Positions 1 to 6,277 are shown, counted from the stretch's first letter. The stretch is 10,362 nt of DNA from Deltaproteobacteria bacterium UBA1386 (GCA_002305765.1 DBQU01000053.1:3011-13372), one strand, 5' to 3'. Notes: generated by a model not told the origin, from the letters alone. Translations and numbers: made by a program.

Positions 1-2
1 TA

Positions 3-494
3 GCCCTCTTCTTGGCGGCATGCGGTGGAGGAGGCCCCTCCACCCCGCAGGATCCCCGTGACGCACTCGTCACGGCGAGCATCAAAAAGGCCATGTCGGC
101 GAAGACCTCGGCCGAGTATCTCACACTCTTCACGGGGCATCCCCAGCTCGAGCGCGACATGCACCCGGCGGAGAGGATGATGATCATGGCTGGGGTCATG
201 GGGGAAGTCAACGGAAACGACATCGATCTGTCACGAATTCAGAATGTCAAGTTGAAGCCTGAGGGCAGCCGTAACCCGGCCTCATACTGGCTCAAGGGCA
301 CGTTTACATACAGTGGCCCCGCCCTGGTTGGCTCCACGAAGGTGCAGGTCCCGGACGGTGGCACCGGGACTATCGATGTGGGTACCAAACAGAAGAAGGA
401 CGGGTCGTGGTACCTGGACAAACTGTCGTTTGAGCTCACCACCGAGACCCGCCGGGCAGCCCTGGCAGCCCTGAAGAGAGGAGGCAAACGATGA
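3..494 (+). CDS. Putative lipoprotein, 5' end outside the window
   Basis: The visible reading frame enters from the left edge as A-L-F-L-A-A-C-G-G-G-G, the end of a signal peptide with a lipobox (LAAC, lipid-carrying Cys at bases 21-23). The true start therefore lies upstream of the window, and the TTG at position 12 is inside the signal peptide. The mature part is about 157 residues: a helical first half (AMSAKTSAEYLTLF, then a Met-rich stretch) and a second half of short strands ending in KDGSWYLDKLSFEL. The latter resembles small NTF2-like or DUF4878-type lipoproteins, but only in general pattern. Its stop overlaps the next start as ATGA, so it is translationally linked to the genes leading into the coupling ATPase. 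An envelope role in a conjugation apparatus is an inference from position. Confidence is high that it is a real lipoprotein gene and low on function. Confidence 0.8.
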   Translation, partial: ALFLAACGGGGPSTPQDPRDALVTASIKKAMSAKTSAEYLTLFTGHPQLERDMHPAERMMIMAGVMGEVNGNDIDLSRIQNVKLKPEGSRNPASYWLKGTFTYSGPALVGSTKVQVPDGGTGTIDVGTKQKKDGSWYLDKLSFELTTETRRAALAALKRGGKR

Positions 495-694
495 AGATAT
501 GCAACTGTGGAACAGACAATAACAGCGAGGCCCGTTTCTGTACCGGATGTGGCGCAGAGCTCCCCGAGGCACGCAACTCCTGGACCATCCGTCCAGTATG
601 GTTCGGCATCGCGGGGATGGTGATGTACTACGGCGGTATCTGGCTGACGCAGGTGATCCAGCAGCACGCAGTCGCCCTGGAGGTGATCAAGTGA
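491..694 (+). CDS. Small zinc-ribbon membrane protein
   Basis: This is a 67-residue protein. Its N-terminus carries Cys4, Cys6, Cys17 and Cys20 (C-x-C then C-T-G-C-G), the treble-clef or zinc-ribbon pattern common in short bacterial zinc_ribbon proteins. Residues about 36-53 (VWFGIAGMVMYYGGIWL) form one predicted transmembrane helix. The ATG overlaps the upstream stop by 4 bp, with GGAGGC just upstream, and the next gene begins at its own stop (GTGA). The design, a cytoplasmic metal knuckle on a single membrane anchor, is known from many uncharacterised proteins. I do not know its function. Being sandwiched in the coupling-protein operon suggests a membrane-complex accessory. Confidence 0.75.
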   Translation: MKICNCGTDNNSEARFCTGCGAELPEARNSWTIRPVWFGIAGMVMYYGGIWLTQVIQQHAVALEVIK

Positions 695-972
695 AAGAGA
701 AGAGAATAACAATCCAGGATGTCCGGGACATTATAGCCCGGGAGCAGTCGAGTGTCACTACCCACGTGGCCCCCTGGGTGTGGGCCCTGCTCATCTGTTT
801 CTCTGTATACAACATCAAGACCATGTTTCTCGCGACTGCCGTAGGCCTCGTCATCGGGATTGGTTCCCTCATCCCGCCCATCGTCGCAGCCTTGTGGTTG
901 GCTGTATGGTTCAAGGATCGAACACAGGCCACAGGATACAGGATCGCAAGCAAGTTGCAGGGAAGGAGGTAA
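691..972 (+). CDS. Small multi-pass membrane protein
   Basis: I chose the GTG at 691, giving 93 residues. It is preceded by GGAGGTGATC at good spacing and overlaps the upstream stop as GTGA; the longer in-frame extension to 547 would overlap the zinc-ribbon gene over most of its length. Residues 1-25 are a charged cytoplasmic-type helix (ITIQDVRDIIAREQ). About 26-74 is almost wholly hydrophobic and can make two or three membrane helices, split near NIKT (41-44) and a Pro-Pro turn (62-63). A basic tail follows. It ends 2 bp before the coupling-protein start, so it may assemble with that ATPase in the membrane. No family is recognised. Confidence 0.72.
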   Translation: MKEKRITIQDVRDIIAREQSSVTTHVAPWVWALLICFSVYNIKTMFLATAVGLVIGIGSLIPPIVAALWLAVWFKDRTQATGYRIASKLQGRR

Positions 973-974
973 GC

Positions 975-3434
975 GTGGGACTTATAGCAAACGTACGCAA
1001 CAGCATCAATGCAAGGATAACGGCATATGGCATTGCCGGCAGTATCCCCAGCGTCCCGGAGGCAGCCCTCGAGACGCTGTCCCCTGACGCCATCTTTCAG
1101 GACCGCCAGGCACAGGAACGGCTATGCGATGTCGTGCAGGCGGAGGGGGACGAGGCGATCCGGCATCTGCTCATCAACTATACACACCGGACCAAGCTCG
1201 CCATCCTCGAATACGCCCGGAAACACGGCATGGACGAGGCGAAGAGGCGATACCGCACCCCGGAGACCGCCCCGGAGACGGGCAGGGTCGTGCTCTCCAT
1301 TGCGAGGATCCTGCTTGTCTGGATCGTTGTCACCGCGATCATGGCATTGAAGTGGAAAGTGAAGCCCGCAAATGCGGCGCTGACTGGAGTATCCGCAGCC
1401 GGCGCCATGGCCATGATCGAGTCCTGGTATTATGTTGGCCAGGATCTCATGACCAAAGCGTGGTCATGGTGGCAGCAGACCACGAAACCGGCCATATGGC
1501 GGGACATCGATAAACTCGGGGAGTTCTATTTGCATGGCCACCTGTCCGCGACCGAGCTCAATCAGTCTATCGCCATGGCCCGGAGCATCGAGGCGCGTTG
1601 TGCCTGGGACCGCACGACCCGGGTCCCCGTGGGTGTGGCAACGGGGCTCCTGAGAGCGGAGGGCGTTTGCGCCGGAATGCAAACCGGTACGCCCCTGGAT
1701 CTGTCCCTGACCGACATGTGCACGTCGCTGCTGGTAGTCGGAGGCACCGGCTCGGGGAAAACGCAACTGATCAATGCGATGATCGTACGCATTATGAGCT
1801 CGGACCCCAGCTCCTCGATCGTTATCATCGATCCCAAGCGCAGTTCAATGCTCGACGTATACAACGCGTACCTCGCCATGCCGGAGGAGATCCGGCAGAG
1901 CTACAAGCTAAGGATCATCGGACCTGAACAGTGGGAGAGCGGATACAATCCAATCGATCCTGCCATTATGACACCCGAGGCCGCGGCAGCGATACTGACC
2001 GATGCAATTAAGTCAGAGGGAGGGAGTGGAGGTGACGACTATTGGAATACCATGGTCGCCGAGATCGCATACGCCACGATGCACATCCACGACCTCGCAG
2101 GCCTCCCCAGGGATTTTGCAGCCCTGTACGCGACCATGACAGCGCCGGCGGAGGAACTCCTGGGCATCATCGAAGCGGCGGAGAAGCGTAACGCTCACGA
2201 TAATCACGCGTTGGAAACCATCAGACGTGCGGCGGAGATCATTCGGGTGAACCTCGTCGAGATCCCGGACAAGACCAAGGGTAATATCATCAGCTCGATC
2301 AGTTCGTGGCTGGGGAGATTCACGATGCCTTCGATGCGGAATTTCCGCACGTCGACAGTGAGCCTCGCGGATCTCCTGAACGAGAAATGCCTCTACGTGA
2401 TCGACGTGCCCGAGTCTCTGGGGAAGCCGGGCAGACTGCTTCGATACTACCTCTTCCGCCAGGTCTACGACGTGGCATTATCGCGGCTATCCAATCGCGA
2501 GCTGAACCAGGACCGGCACATCATTATGTTTGCCGACGAAGTCCAGGAAAGCACGAACCAGTGGAGTTTCCGGAAATCCGCTCTCTCCCGTGAGGGAAAG
2601 TTGTGCATCGTGGCAGCGACACAGAGCCGCAGCCAGCTCCTGTCGGTGTGGGGGCACAAGGAAGCCACGGACACTGTCACGGCCAACTTCCGGAGCCGGA
2701 TCATCTTGGGAACAGACGATATCGAGACACGCGAGTGGGCCAAAAAGCTCATCAGTGAGGGGGAAATGCCAGAACACACTTACGGCACCTCCACCTCTCG
2801 TAACGTTGGAATGAGCATCGGCGGTGGCGGAGGAGCAGCCGGCGGCCTCATGGCGGGGAACCCAATGGCATTGTTCGGGCTCGGGTCCATGAACATGGGG
2901 AAGAGCTGGAGTAAAAACCACACGGTCCAGTTGAAGCGCAGCCCCTTGCGGGACGAGCTCTTCGACTCCCTCGGAGCCCGGCAAGCTATCTGTATCCTCA
3001 ACCAGGGTAACTGCCGCAGGAAATCCCTGGCGGAGCTGGAAGGCCTCTTCCTCAAGAAGGACGCGGAACTCGCCAGGAAATTGAGAGACCACCACATATC
3101 GTTAACACAGGAGGACCGTTATGGAACAGACACAGACACCGCCCTCGAACAGGCAGCTCCTGGAGGAGGTGCTGGAGGCACAAACGAAAATGACGGCCGT
3201 ATTGGAGAGGCAGGCCCGGTCGATCGACAGGATCACGGACCTGATGGAGAGGCTGCAGACGACGTTGCACGACCTGGAGTCGAGGCCGGCGCCGGAGAAG
3301 GCGGAGAAGATCATCGGGATGCTGAAGGTGGAACTCTCGGACCTGAGGAGGGCGAGGACCTCTCCTCCCTCCTCGACAGCAGTGACGACCCCACCGGAGG
3401 GAAAGGAGCCGCAGGAGCGGCAGAAAGTGACTGA
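975..3434 (+). CDS. Type IV coupling protein-like ATPase (VirD4/TraD/TraG type)
   Basis: With the GTG start at 975 (AAGGAGGT at 963-970; the open frame runs further upstream but through another gene) the product is 819 residues. Two membrane helices are visible at about 105-127 and 135-157. The ATPase core has Walker A GGTGSGKT (256-263), a following strand-and-loop VIIDPKRSS, an internal helical domain, and Walker B IIMFADEVQE with Asp521-Glu522. A later AATQSRSQL stretch resembles the sensor region of FtsK/VirD4 ATPases. This architecture is that of the hexameric coupling proteins that hand relaxase-DNA to a type IV secretion channel. An FtsK/HerA-like DNA pump is the alternative. The last ~105 residues are a Gly/Ala/Asp/Glu-rich, apparently disordered tail that is overprinted out of frame by the next gene from 3121. 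Acidic tails on TraD proteins contact relaxosome partners, so it may be functional, but its codon use is much less biased at third positions than the other frame. Confidence 0.85.
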   Translation: MGLIANVRNSINARITAYGIAGSIPSVPEAALETLSPDAIFQDRQAQERLCDVVQAEGDEAIRHLLINYTHRTKLAILEYARKHGMDEAKRRYRTPETAPETGRVVLSIARILLVWIVVTAIMALKWKVKPANAALTGVSAAGAMAMIESWYYVGQDLMTKAWSWWQQTTKPAIWRDIDKLGEFYLHGHLSATELNQSIAMARSIEARCAWDRTTRVPVGVATGLLRAEGVCAGMQTGTPLDLSLTDMCTSLLVVGGTGSGKTQLINAMIVRIMSSDPSSSIVIIDPKRSSMLDVYNAYLAMPEEIRQSYKLRIIGPEQWESGYNPIDPAIMTPEAAAAILTDAIKSEGGSGGDDYWNTMVAEIAYATMHIHDLAGLPRDFAALYATMTAPAEELLGIIEAAEKRNAHDNHALETIRRAAEIIRVNLVEIPDKTKGNIISSISSWLGRFTMPSMRNFRTSTVSLADLLNEKCLYVIDVPESLGKPGRLLRYYLFRQVYDVALSRLSNRELNQDRHIIMFADEVQESTNQWSFRKSALSREGKLCIVAATQSRSQLLSVWGHKEATDTVTANFRSRIILGTDDIETREWAKKLISEGEMPEHTYGTSTSRNVGMSIGGGGGAAGGLMAGNPMALFGLGSMNMGKSWSKNHTVQLKRSPLRDELFDSLGARQAICILNQGNCRRKSLAELEGLFLKKDAELARKLRDHHISLTQEDRYGTDTDTALEQAAPGGGAGGTNENDGRIGEAGPVDRQDHGPDGEAADDVARPGVEAGAGEGGEDHRDAEGGTLGPEEGEDLSSLLDSSDDPTGGKGAAGAAESD

Positions 3435-3483
3435 CACGGACCGGTACAACAGAGCAGCGATCAACAAACTGATCAATAAATAG
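3121..3483 (+). CDS. Coiled-coil protein overprinting the coupling-protein tail
   Basis: This 120-residue protein starts at ATG 3121, with ACAGGAGGACC just upstream. Residues about 12-55 form a strong coiled coil (LLEEVLEAQTKMTAVLERQ, then a helix with RITDLMERLQ). A second helix lies around 62-80, followed by a Ser/Thr/Pro linker and a basic end. Third codon positions are nearly all G or C, as in the surrounding genes, which supports this frame as the one under selection. The gene shares 314 bases with the upstream ATPase in a different frame. A structural or scaffold partner of the coupling ATPase is possible, but this is inferred only from position. No family is recognised. Confidence 0.78.
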   Translation: MEQTQTPPSNRQLLEEVLEAQTKMTAVLERQARSIDRITDLMERLQTTLHDLESRPAPEKAEKIIGMLKVELSDLRRARTSPPSSTAVTTPPEGKEPQERQKVTDTDRYNRAAINKLINK

Positions 3484-3493
3484 GAGGTGCAGT

Positions 3494-3832
3494 ATGGGAG
3501 TCAAGGAATTCGAAGAACGCGAAAGGGAACGCAAGGAAATGGAGAAGAAGGACAAGGAGAAGGGAGGCAAGTACCACGACCGGCCTGATGTCCCACCGGA
3601 TAAAACGCCGGATTTGAAGCCCCAGGACGAGGTGGCGAGAAGGGATCCGGAGAGCAAAAAGGTCCGGGACGAGCAGCTGGCACGGGCGGACGGACCTCAG
3701 GAGAAGGCGGAGAAGACGATGGACGGCGTGGAGAAGAAGCTCGACAACATGGAGCGAAAGCAGGACAGCCATGAGAAGGCGAGGGAACAGGACAGACAGA
3801 GGGACGAGCGCACCCGGGAACGGGAAAGGTAG
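3494..3832 (+). CDS. Highly charged, Lys/Glu/Arg-rich protein
   Basis: This 112-residue protein has extreme charge: most residues are K, E, R, D or Q, with no hydrophobic core and no signal peptide. It reads FEERERERKEMEKKDKE near the start, has a Pro-rich centre (DVPPDKTPDLKP), and a helix-forming end carrying EKAREQDRQRDERTR. It is probably disordered or a long single alpha-helix. The start is set by AGGAGGTGCAGT directly before ATG, a leader repeated at other genes here. The C-terminus resembles that of the next gene (shared EKAREQ), so the two may be related. Function unknown. A DNA- or protein-binding tether in the conjugation complex is speculative. Confidence 0.7.
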   Translation: MGVKEFEERERERKEMEKKDKEKGGKYHDRPDVPPDKTPDLKPQDEVARRDPESKKVRDEQLARADGPQEKAEKTMDGVEKKLDNMERKQDSHEKAREQDRQRDERTRERER

Positions 3833-3838
3833 GCAAGT

Positions 3839-3994
3839 ATGGGTGCCATCGATAAGGCGGTGGAGTTTGTTGCAGACAAGAAGGCCCCGACCCGGGAAAA
3901 GAAAGGCTCGGAGCTGTTCAAAGAAGGCATCGAGCGCCAGGAAAAGGCCCGGGAGCAGGAAAAGGCCCGGGACGAACAAGGGCGAGAGAGGTGA
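3839..3994 (+). CDS. 51-residue charged protein
   Basis: This small gene begins MGAIDKAVEFVADKKAPT and ends with a repeated EKAREQ-EKARDEQ helix. A possible amphipathic helix (residues 3-13) precedes the charged tail. The ATG is 6 bases after the previous stop. It is preceded by AAAGGTAGGCAAGT, a weakened form of the leader seen at 3482 and 4284, and the third codon positions are G/C-biased like its neighbours. The tail matches the tail of the 3494 gene both in protein and loosely in DNA, suggesting partial duplication of one ancestral gene. Its stop overlaps a possible GTG start of the next gene. Function unknown. Confidence 0.6.
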   Translation: MGAIDKAVEFVADKKAPTREKKGSELFKEGIERQEKAREQEKARDEQGRER

Positions 3995-3999
3995 ACGGC

Positions 4000-4284
4000 A
4001 TGTACAACGAAGACGGAGAAGAACTGCATGACAACGGCATGACCGACGCGGAAATGATCGTGCACCTCAATCTCGTGTTCGCCAAGCGGCACCTAAGGCT
4101 GTGTAACCTGGAACGCCGAATGGGCTTCCCGGTGGGCGAGTACCATCAGTGCACCACGCCGGAGGAGATCGTGGAGGCCCAGGAGCGGCTGGATGCACGG
4201 CTGCAGAGGCTGGGGCGGCATGTTGAACAGCTGGAACGGGAAGCGGAAGAGAGACGGAAACGGAACTGGAAACCATATATCTAA
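4000..4284 (+). CDS. Small coiled-coil protein
   Basis: From ATG 4000 the product is 94 residues. The site AGAGGTGA sits 7 bases upstream, favouring this start; a GTG at 3991 in the same frame overlaps the previous stop and would add three residues. The chain is largely helical: an N-terminal helix with MTDAEMIVHLNLVFAKRHLRL, a turn MGFPVGEYHQCTTPEE, then a long coiled coil to the end (heptads such as LDARLQRLGRHVEQLERE) with a basic tail. Two cysteines are too isolated for an obvious metal site. It lies between charged and zinc-ribbon small genes of the same operon. No family is recognised. Confidence 0.68.
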   Translation: MYNEDGEELHDNGMTDAEMIVHLNLVFAKRHLRLCNLERRMGFPVGEYHQCTTPEEIVEAQERLDARLQRLGRHVEQLEREAEERRKRNWKPYI

Positions 4285-4295
4285 GGAGGTGCAGT

Positions 4296-4562
4296 ATGGC
4301 AGAAACACAATCATTGGAAGAACGTGTGCAGATCCTGGAGCAACTCACGGCCGAGGTTCAGACCACCATCTTCAAGAAGTGCGTGGACGGATGCGGGCGC
4401 AACCGCGTCATGGGTACCAGGTATACCCGCTTTGGTAATGTCACGAGGGACGATTTCGGAGACATCCCTGGTGGCGGCGAGCACTGCCCTTGTTGCGGAA
4501 CCAGGCTCACAGAGGTCAGTGGCGCCGAGTGGCTGGCAGTTAAAAACGGAGGTGCAGCGTGA
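4296..4562 (+). CDS. Small protein with a putative zinc-binding Cys4 site
   Basis: An 88-residue protein. The first ~25 residues form a helix (SLEERVQILEQLTAEVQ). It then carries Cys29, Cys33, Cys64 and Cys67 in the pattern C-x3-C ... C-P-C-C-G, which looks like a split zinc ribbon with a hydrophilic 30-residue insert. The start is fixed by AAGGAGGTGCAGT immediately upstream, identical to the leader at the 3494 gene. Its stop overlaps the next GTG start by 4 bp. The function is unknown; a metal-stabilised adaptor is the most that can be said. Confidence 0.7.
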   Translation: MAETQSLEERVQILEQLTAEVQTTIFKKCVDGCGRNRVMGTRYTRFGNVTRDDFGDIPGGGEHCPCCGTRLTEVSGAEWLAVKNGGAA

Positions 4563-4936
4563 AGAACACGGTATCAGTAATAGTGTTGCTTGTAGCAGCA
4601 ATTGTCCTCGCTGGATGTGCAGAAAGTGGCTACAACACCCAGAAAGGTGCCGCCATCGGAGCAGCAGGCGGAGCTCTGGCTGGTCAGATGATCGGACGTG
4701 ACACGGCATCTACGCTCATCGGGGCCGGTGCGGGAGCTCTCGTTGGAGCCATCACGGGCAACGCAGTCGACCAGCATGTGCAGAAACAGCAGGGACAGGG
4801 CGGACAGGCGGCGGCGTATCCCGGTGGAGCTGGCAGCCCGCAGGATCCCCCTGGCAGGTGGGTCCAGGTGCCTGGGCAGTGGAACGGCGGGAAATGGGTG
4901 CCGGCGCACACGGTATGGGTGCCCGTGAATCCGTAA
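4559..4936 (+). CDS. Glycine-zipper outer-membrane lipoprotein
   Basis: From GTG 4559 (leader GGAGGTGCAGC) the product is 125 residues. A signal peptide ends in a lipobox LAGC with lipid-carrying Cys20. Residues about 29-70 hold repeated small-residue motifs (GAAIGAAGGALAG and IGAGAGALVGAITG), the glycine zipper that forms tight helix hairpins in membranes in the SlyB/17-kDa-antigen type of lipoprotein. After a Gln/Gly linker, the C-terminus has a Trp-rich PGRWVQVPGQW...WVPVNP block seen in many uncharacterised glycine-zipper proteins. It probably sits in the outer membrane and supports the envelope or the secretion channel. The family is recognised with good confidence; the role in conjugation is inferred from the operon. 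Confidence 0.85.
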   Translation: MKNTVSVIVLLVAAIVLAGCAESGYNTQKGAAIGAAGGALAGQMIGRDTASTLIGAGAGALVGAITGNAVDQHVQKQQGQGGQAAAYPGGAGSPQDPPGRWVQVPGQWNGGKWVPAHTVWVPVNP

Positions 4937-4954
4937 GTGACGACGGATGTATCG

Positions 4955-4981
4955 TTGTTAACAAGCTGACAAACTGACAAA
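4955..4981 (+). promoter_or_regulatory. Palindrome plus tandem 8-bp repeats in a leader
   Basis: The 70-base gap before the exported-protein gene holds a perfect 10-bp palindrome TTGTTAACAA (4955-4964), followed by two head-to-tail copies of CTGACAAA (4966-4973 and 4974-4981) and then TAAACAAT. This AT-rich block stands out from the GC-rich surroundings. It could bind a regulator or be an unstructured leader that aids translation. No convincing -35/-10 pair is visible. Confidence 0.35.
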
Positions 4982-5006
4982 TAAACAATCCCTAAAGGAG
5001 GGCAGT

Positions 5007-5489
5007 ATGAAAAGAGATGTAACGGCAGTTGTGGCAATTGGAGTCGCAATAGTGGTGATGGCGGTGTGCGTGGTACTGGGGTTTGCGGGGCCTGCACGGG
5101 CGGAGGAGGACCTGGTGGCCCCCGCGGAGCTTAAATGCCAGCAGGCCCTGGCGGCGATGGAAAACCGGGACTGGGGGCGGCTGATCGGTCAATTGACGGT
5201 CCCCGGAGAGGTGCGGTCGGCCATGTCCCTGTCTGTGATGCCGGTCCCCGCAGGACAGGCCCCAAGGGCGGTAAAACCGAAGGATGTCAGCCTGACGCGC
5301 ACGTCCAGGGCAGGCGGGGATAGTGTTGTGTACGTAAACATGAACGGGTCGGGGCGGTGCACGGTCACGTCGCACAATGGGATCGAGCGCGACGGGAAGA
5401 TGGTGCCGGAATGGACGGTCGAGTCGGTGTCACTGGCCGGCGTCGGTGACGTGCGACGTGGCGTGGACGTGATCGCGACGCGGAAATAG
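5007..5489 (+). CDS. Exported protein of unknown function
   Basis: This 160-residue protein has a clear Sec signal peptide: KR at the start, a hydrophobic core (residues 5-28) and a cleavage site after A-R-A (between 32 and 33). Cys21 in the core is not in a lipobox, so it is probably a soluble periplasmic protein. The mature part begins with a helix (LKCQQALAAMENRDWGRLIGQL) and continues as beta-strands with conserved-looking WTVES near the end. The start follows AAAGGAGGGCAGT. It is the last gene before a terminator. Its general layout (helix, then strands) recalls the lipoprotein at the left edge, without clear sequence identity. Function unknown. Confidence 0.78.
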   Translation: MKRDVTAVVAIGVAIVVMAVCVVLGFAGPARAEEDLVAPAELKCQQALAAMENRDWGRLIGQLTVPGEVRSAMSLSVMPVPAGQAPRAVKPKDVSLTRTSRAGGDSVVYVNMNGSGRCTVTSHNGIERDGKMVPEWTVESVSLAGVGDVRRGVDVIATRK

Positions 5490-5536
5490 CAGTTCCTTTG
5501 GCCGGGCATGAGCAACCCGGTCGTGTTACCTCCTTT

Positions 5537-5570
5537 AGCCCGGGGTCGTGAGGCCTCGGGCTTCAATTTT
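5537..5570 (+). terminator. Rho-independent terminator of the conjugation operon
   Basis: An AGCCCG/CGGGCT stem (5537-5542 and 5557-5562), extended by inner G-C pairs, is followed by TCAATTTT. It lies about 48 bases after the last stop. A second hairpin, CCGGG/CCCGG at 5502-5506 and 5516-5520, sits just upstream. Together they make a plausible end for the operon. Confidence 0.6.
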
Positions 5571-5657
5571 GCCTTCTGTTGCGTTTTTGCCACCCCCCCC
5601 TGACCCTTACCCCTCGCCGCCGGGAAAAATGCAGTGAGAGCGATCCTGGAGGCCAGG

Positions 5658-5684
5658 AAAAAACCCAGGGGTTCAGAACCCCTG
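5658..5684 (-). terminator. Rho-independent terminator facing the minus strand
   Basis: Read on the minus strand, a perfect 7-bp stem CAGGGGT/ACCCCTG with a 5-base loop (5684 to 5666) is followed by GG and six Ts (5663-5658). This is close to a textbook terminator, yet no minus-strand gene ends here. It could end an RNA transcribed leftward from the 5700-6240 spacer, or insulate the two plus-strand operons. Confidence 0.5.
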
Positions 5685-6004
5685 CCACCGGGGAGTGCTC
5701 TTGGCCGCCCCCGGACCCCCGGCAATCGCGGGAGGGGCCCGTCCAGCTCGCAAGCTCGCTGTCCACCCCCGCGAGGAAAGGACGTATGTCGTGGGCATCA
5801 TCGGGTTGCGGGCGGGGAGAGGCGGAAGGCGTGGCAGGCAAAAGATGTTTACAAGGGAAAGCTGGCGCGGGGTGCGGCCCACACGGTGAGTGCTCAATCC
5901 GGGAGGCGGGACGGTCCACGATCGGCAGGCCTGAGCTACGCGCGGCCGCCTCGTTGTCGGGTTGTTTTGGACATATTCGTTAGTTATTCCGATACCTTCC
6001 AACA

Positions 6005-6047
6005 CAAAAACGGGGTGGACGGGAATTTCCCGTCTATGTCGTTTTTG
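6005..6047. repeat. 43-bp two-layer palindrome
   Basis: The outer arms CAAAAACG (6005-6012) and CGTTTTTG (6040-6047) are perfect inverted repeats. The inner palindrome GACGGGAAtTTCCCGTC (6018-6034) has perfect 8-bp arms around one T. The unpaired spacers between outer and inner arms are exactly 5 bases on both sides, so the whole 43-bp unit is symmetric. It fits a binding site for a dimeric or tetrameric DNA-binding protein, or a cruciform at a transfer or replication origin. No T-run follows at terminator spacing. Confidence 0.65.
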
Positions 6048-6244
6048 AGGCCTTTTCGTGAATGATATCGTGCAGTTGGAGTGGAAAACCATCCGACAAC
6101 GGGATGATAGGTTAATGATTCCGGGAGGTTGGCGTCAGGCGATCGAGGCCTTTTTCCCCGGGAAACGAAGCATTCTGAAACTTTTTTTCGACAATTATTG
6201 CCGCCGTGAAGTGGCGTCAACAGGGCGTTTGCGGAGGCCTCGAC

Positions 6245-6277
6245 TTGACATCCGGGCAATATCTGCTATACTTATAG
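6245..6277 (+). promoter_or_regulatory. Sigma-70 promoter with an operator-like inverted repeat
   Basis: TTGACA (6245-6250, perfect consensus) is followed after 16 bases by TATACT (6267-6272, five of six). CTATA-CT-TATAG (6266-6277) is an inverted repeat covering the -10 box, so a bound repressor would block transcription. The second gene of the operon is a ribbon-helix-helix protein, a class that often represses its own promoter through short palindromes. This is the strongest promoter in the window and starts the accessory operon. Confidence 0.75.

Larger units (their letters stand above)
5571..6244. other. Gene-free structured spacer
   Basis: I see no credible gene in this 674-base stretch: open frames on both strands lack ribosome sites and have unnatural composition. 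It contains an eight-C run near 5592-5600, the minus-strand terminator at 5658-5684, a GC-rich inverted repeat with arms CGCGGG and CCCGCG around a 40-base centre (about 5726-5774), the 43-bp palindrome at 6005-6047, a TTTCCC-C-GGGAAA palindrome at 6153-6165, and three copies of GAGGCCT (6047, 6145, 6234). The left half is very GC-rich and the right half (from about 5950) AT-richer. It may hold an origin of transfer, a replication site or an RNA gene, but none can be proved by eye. Confidence 0.5.

Noticed and set aside
2487..3095. Long minus-strand frame of 202 codons opposite the coupling ATPase
   Set aside because: It mirrors the codon bias of the plus-strand gene, has no ribosome site and shows no recognisable domain.
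5666..5684. Possible tRNA T-arm (GGGGTTCAGAACCCC)
   Set aside because: The loop does not have the conserved A of a T-loop and no matching anticodon or acceptor arms are present; a terminator explains it better.
5634..6065. Plus-strand frame in the spacer (143 codons)
   Set aside because: GTG start without a ribosome site, Arg/Pro/Gly-rich composition, and it crosses the reverse terminator and the 43-bp palindrome.
5673..6092. Minus-strand frame in the spacer (139 codons)
   Set aside because: It would stop inside the terminator stem and has no ribosome site; its composition is not protein-like.
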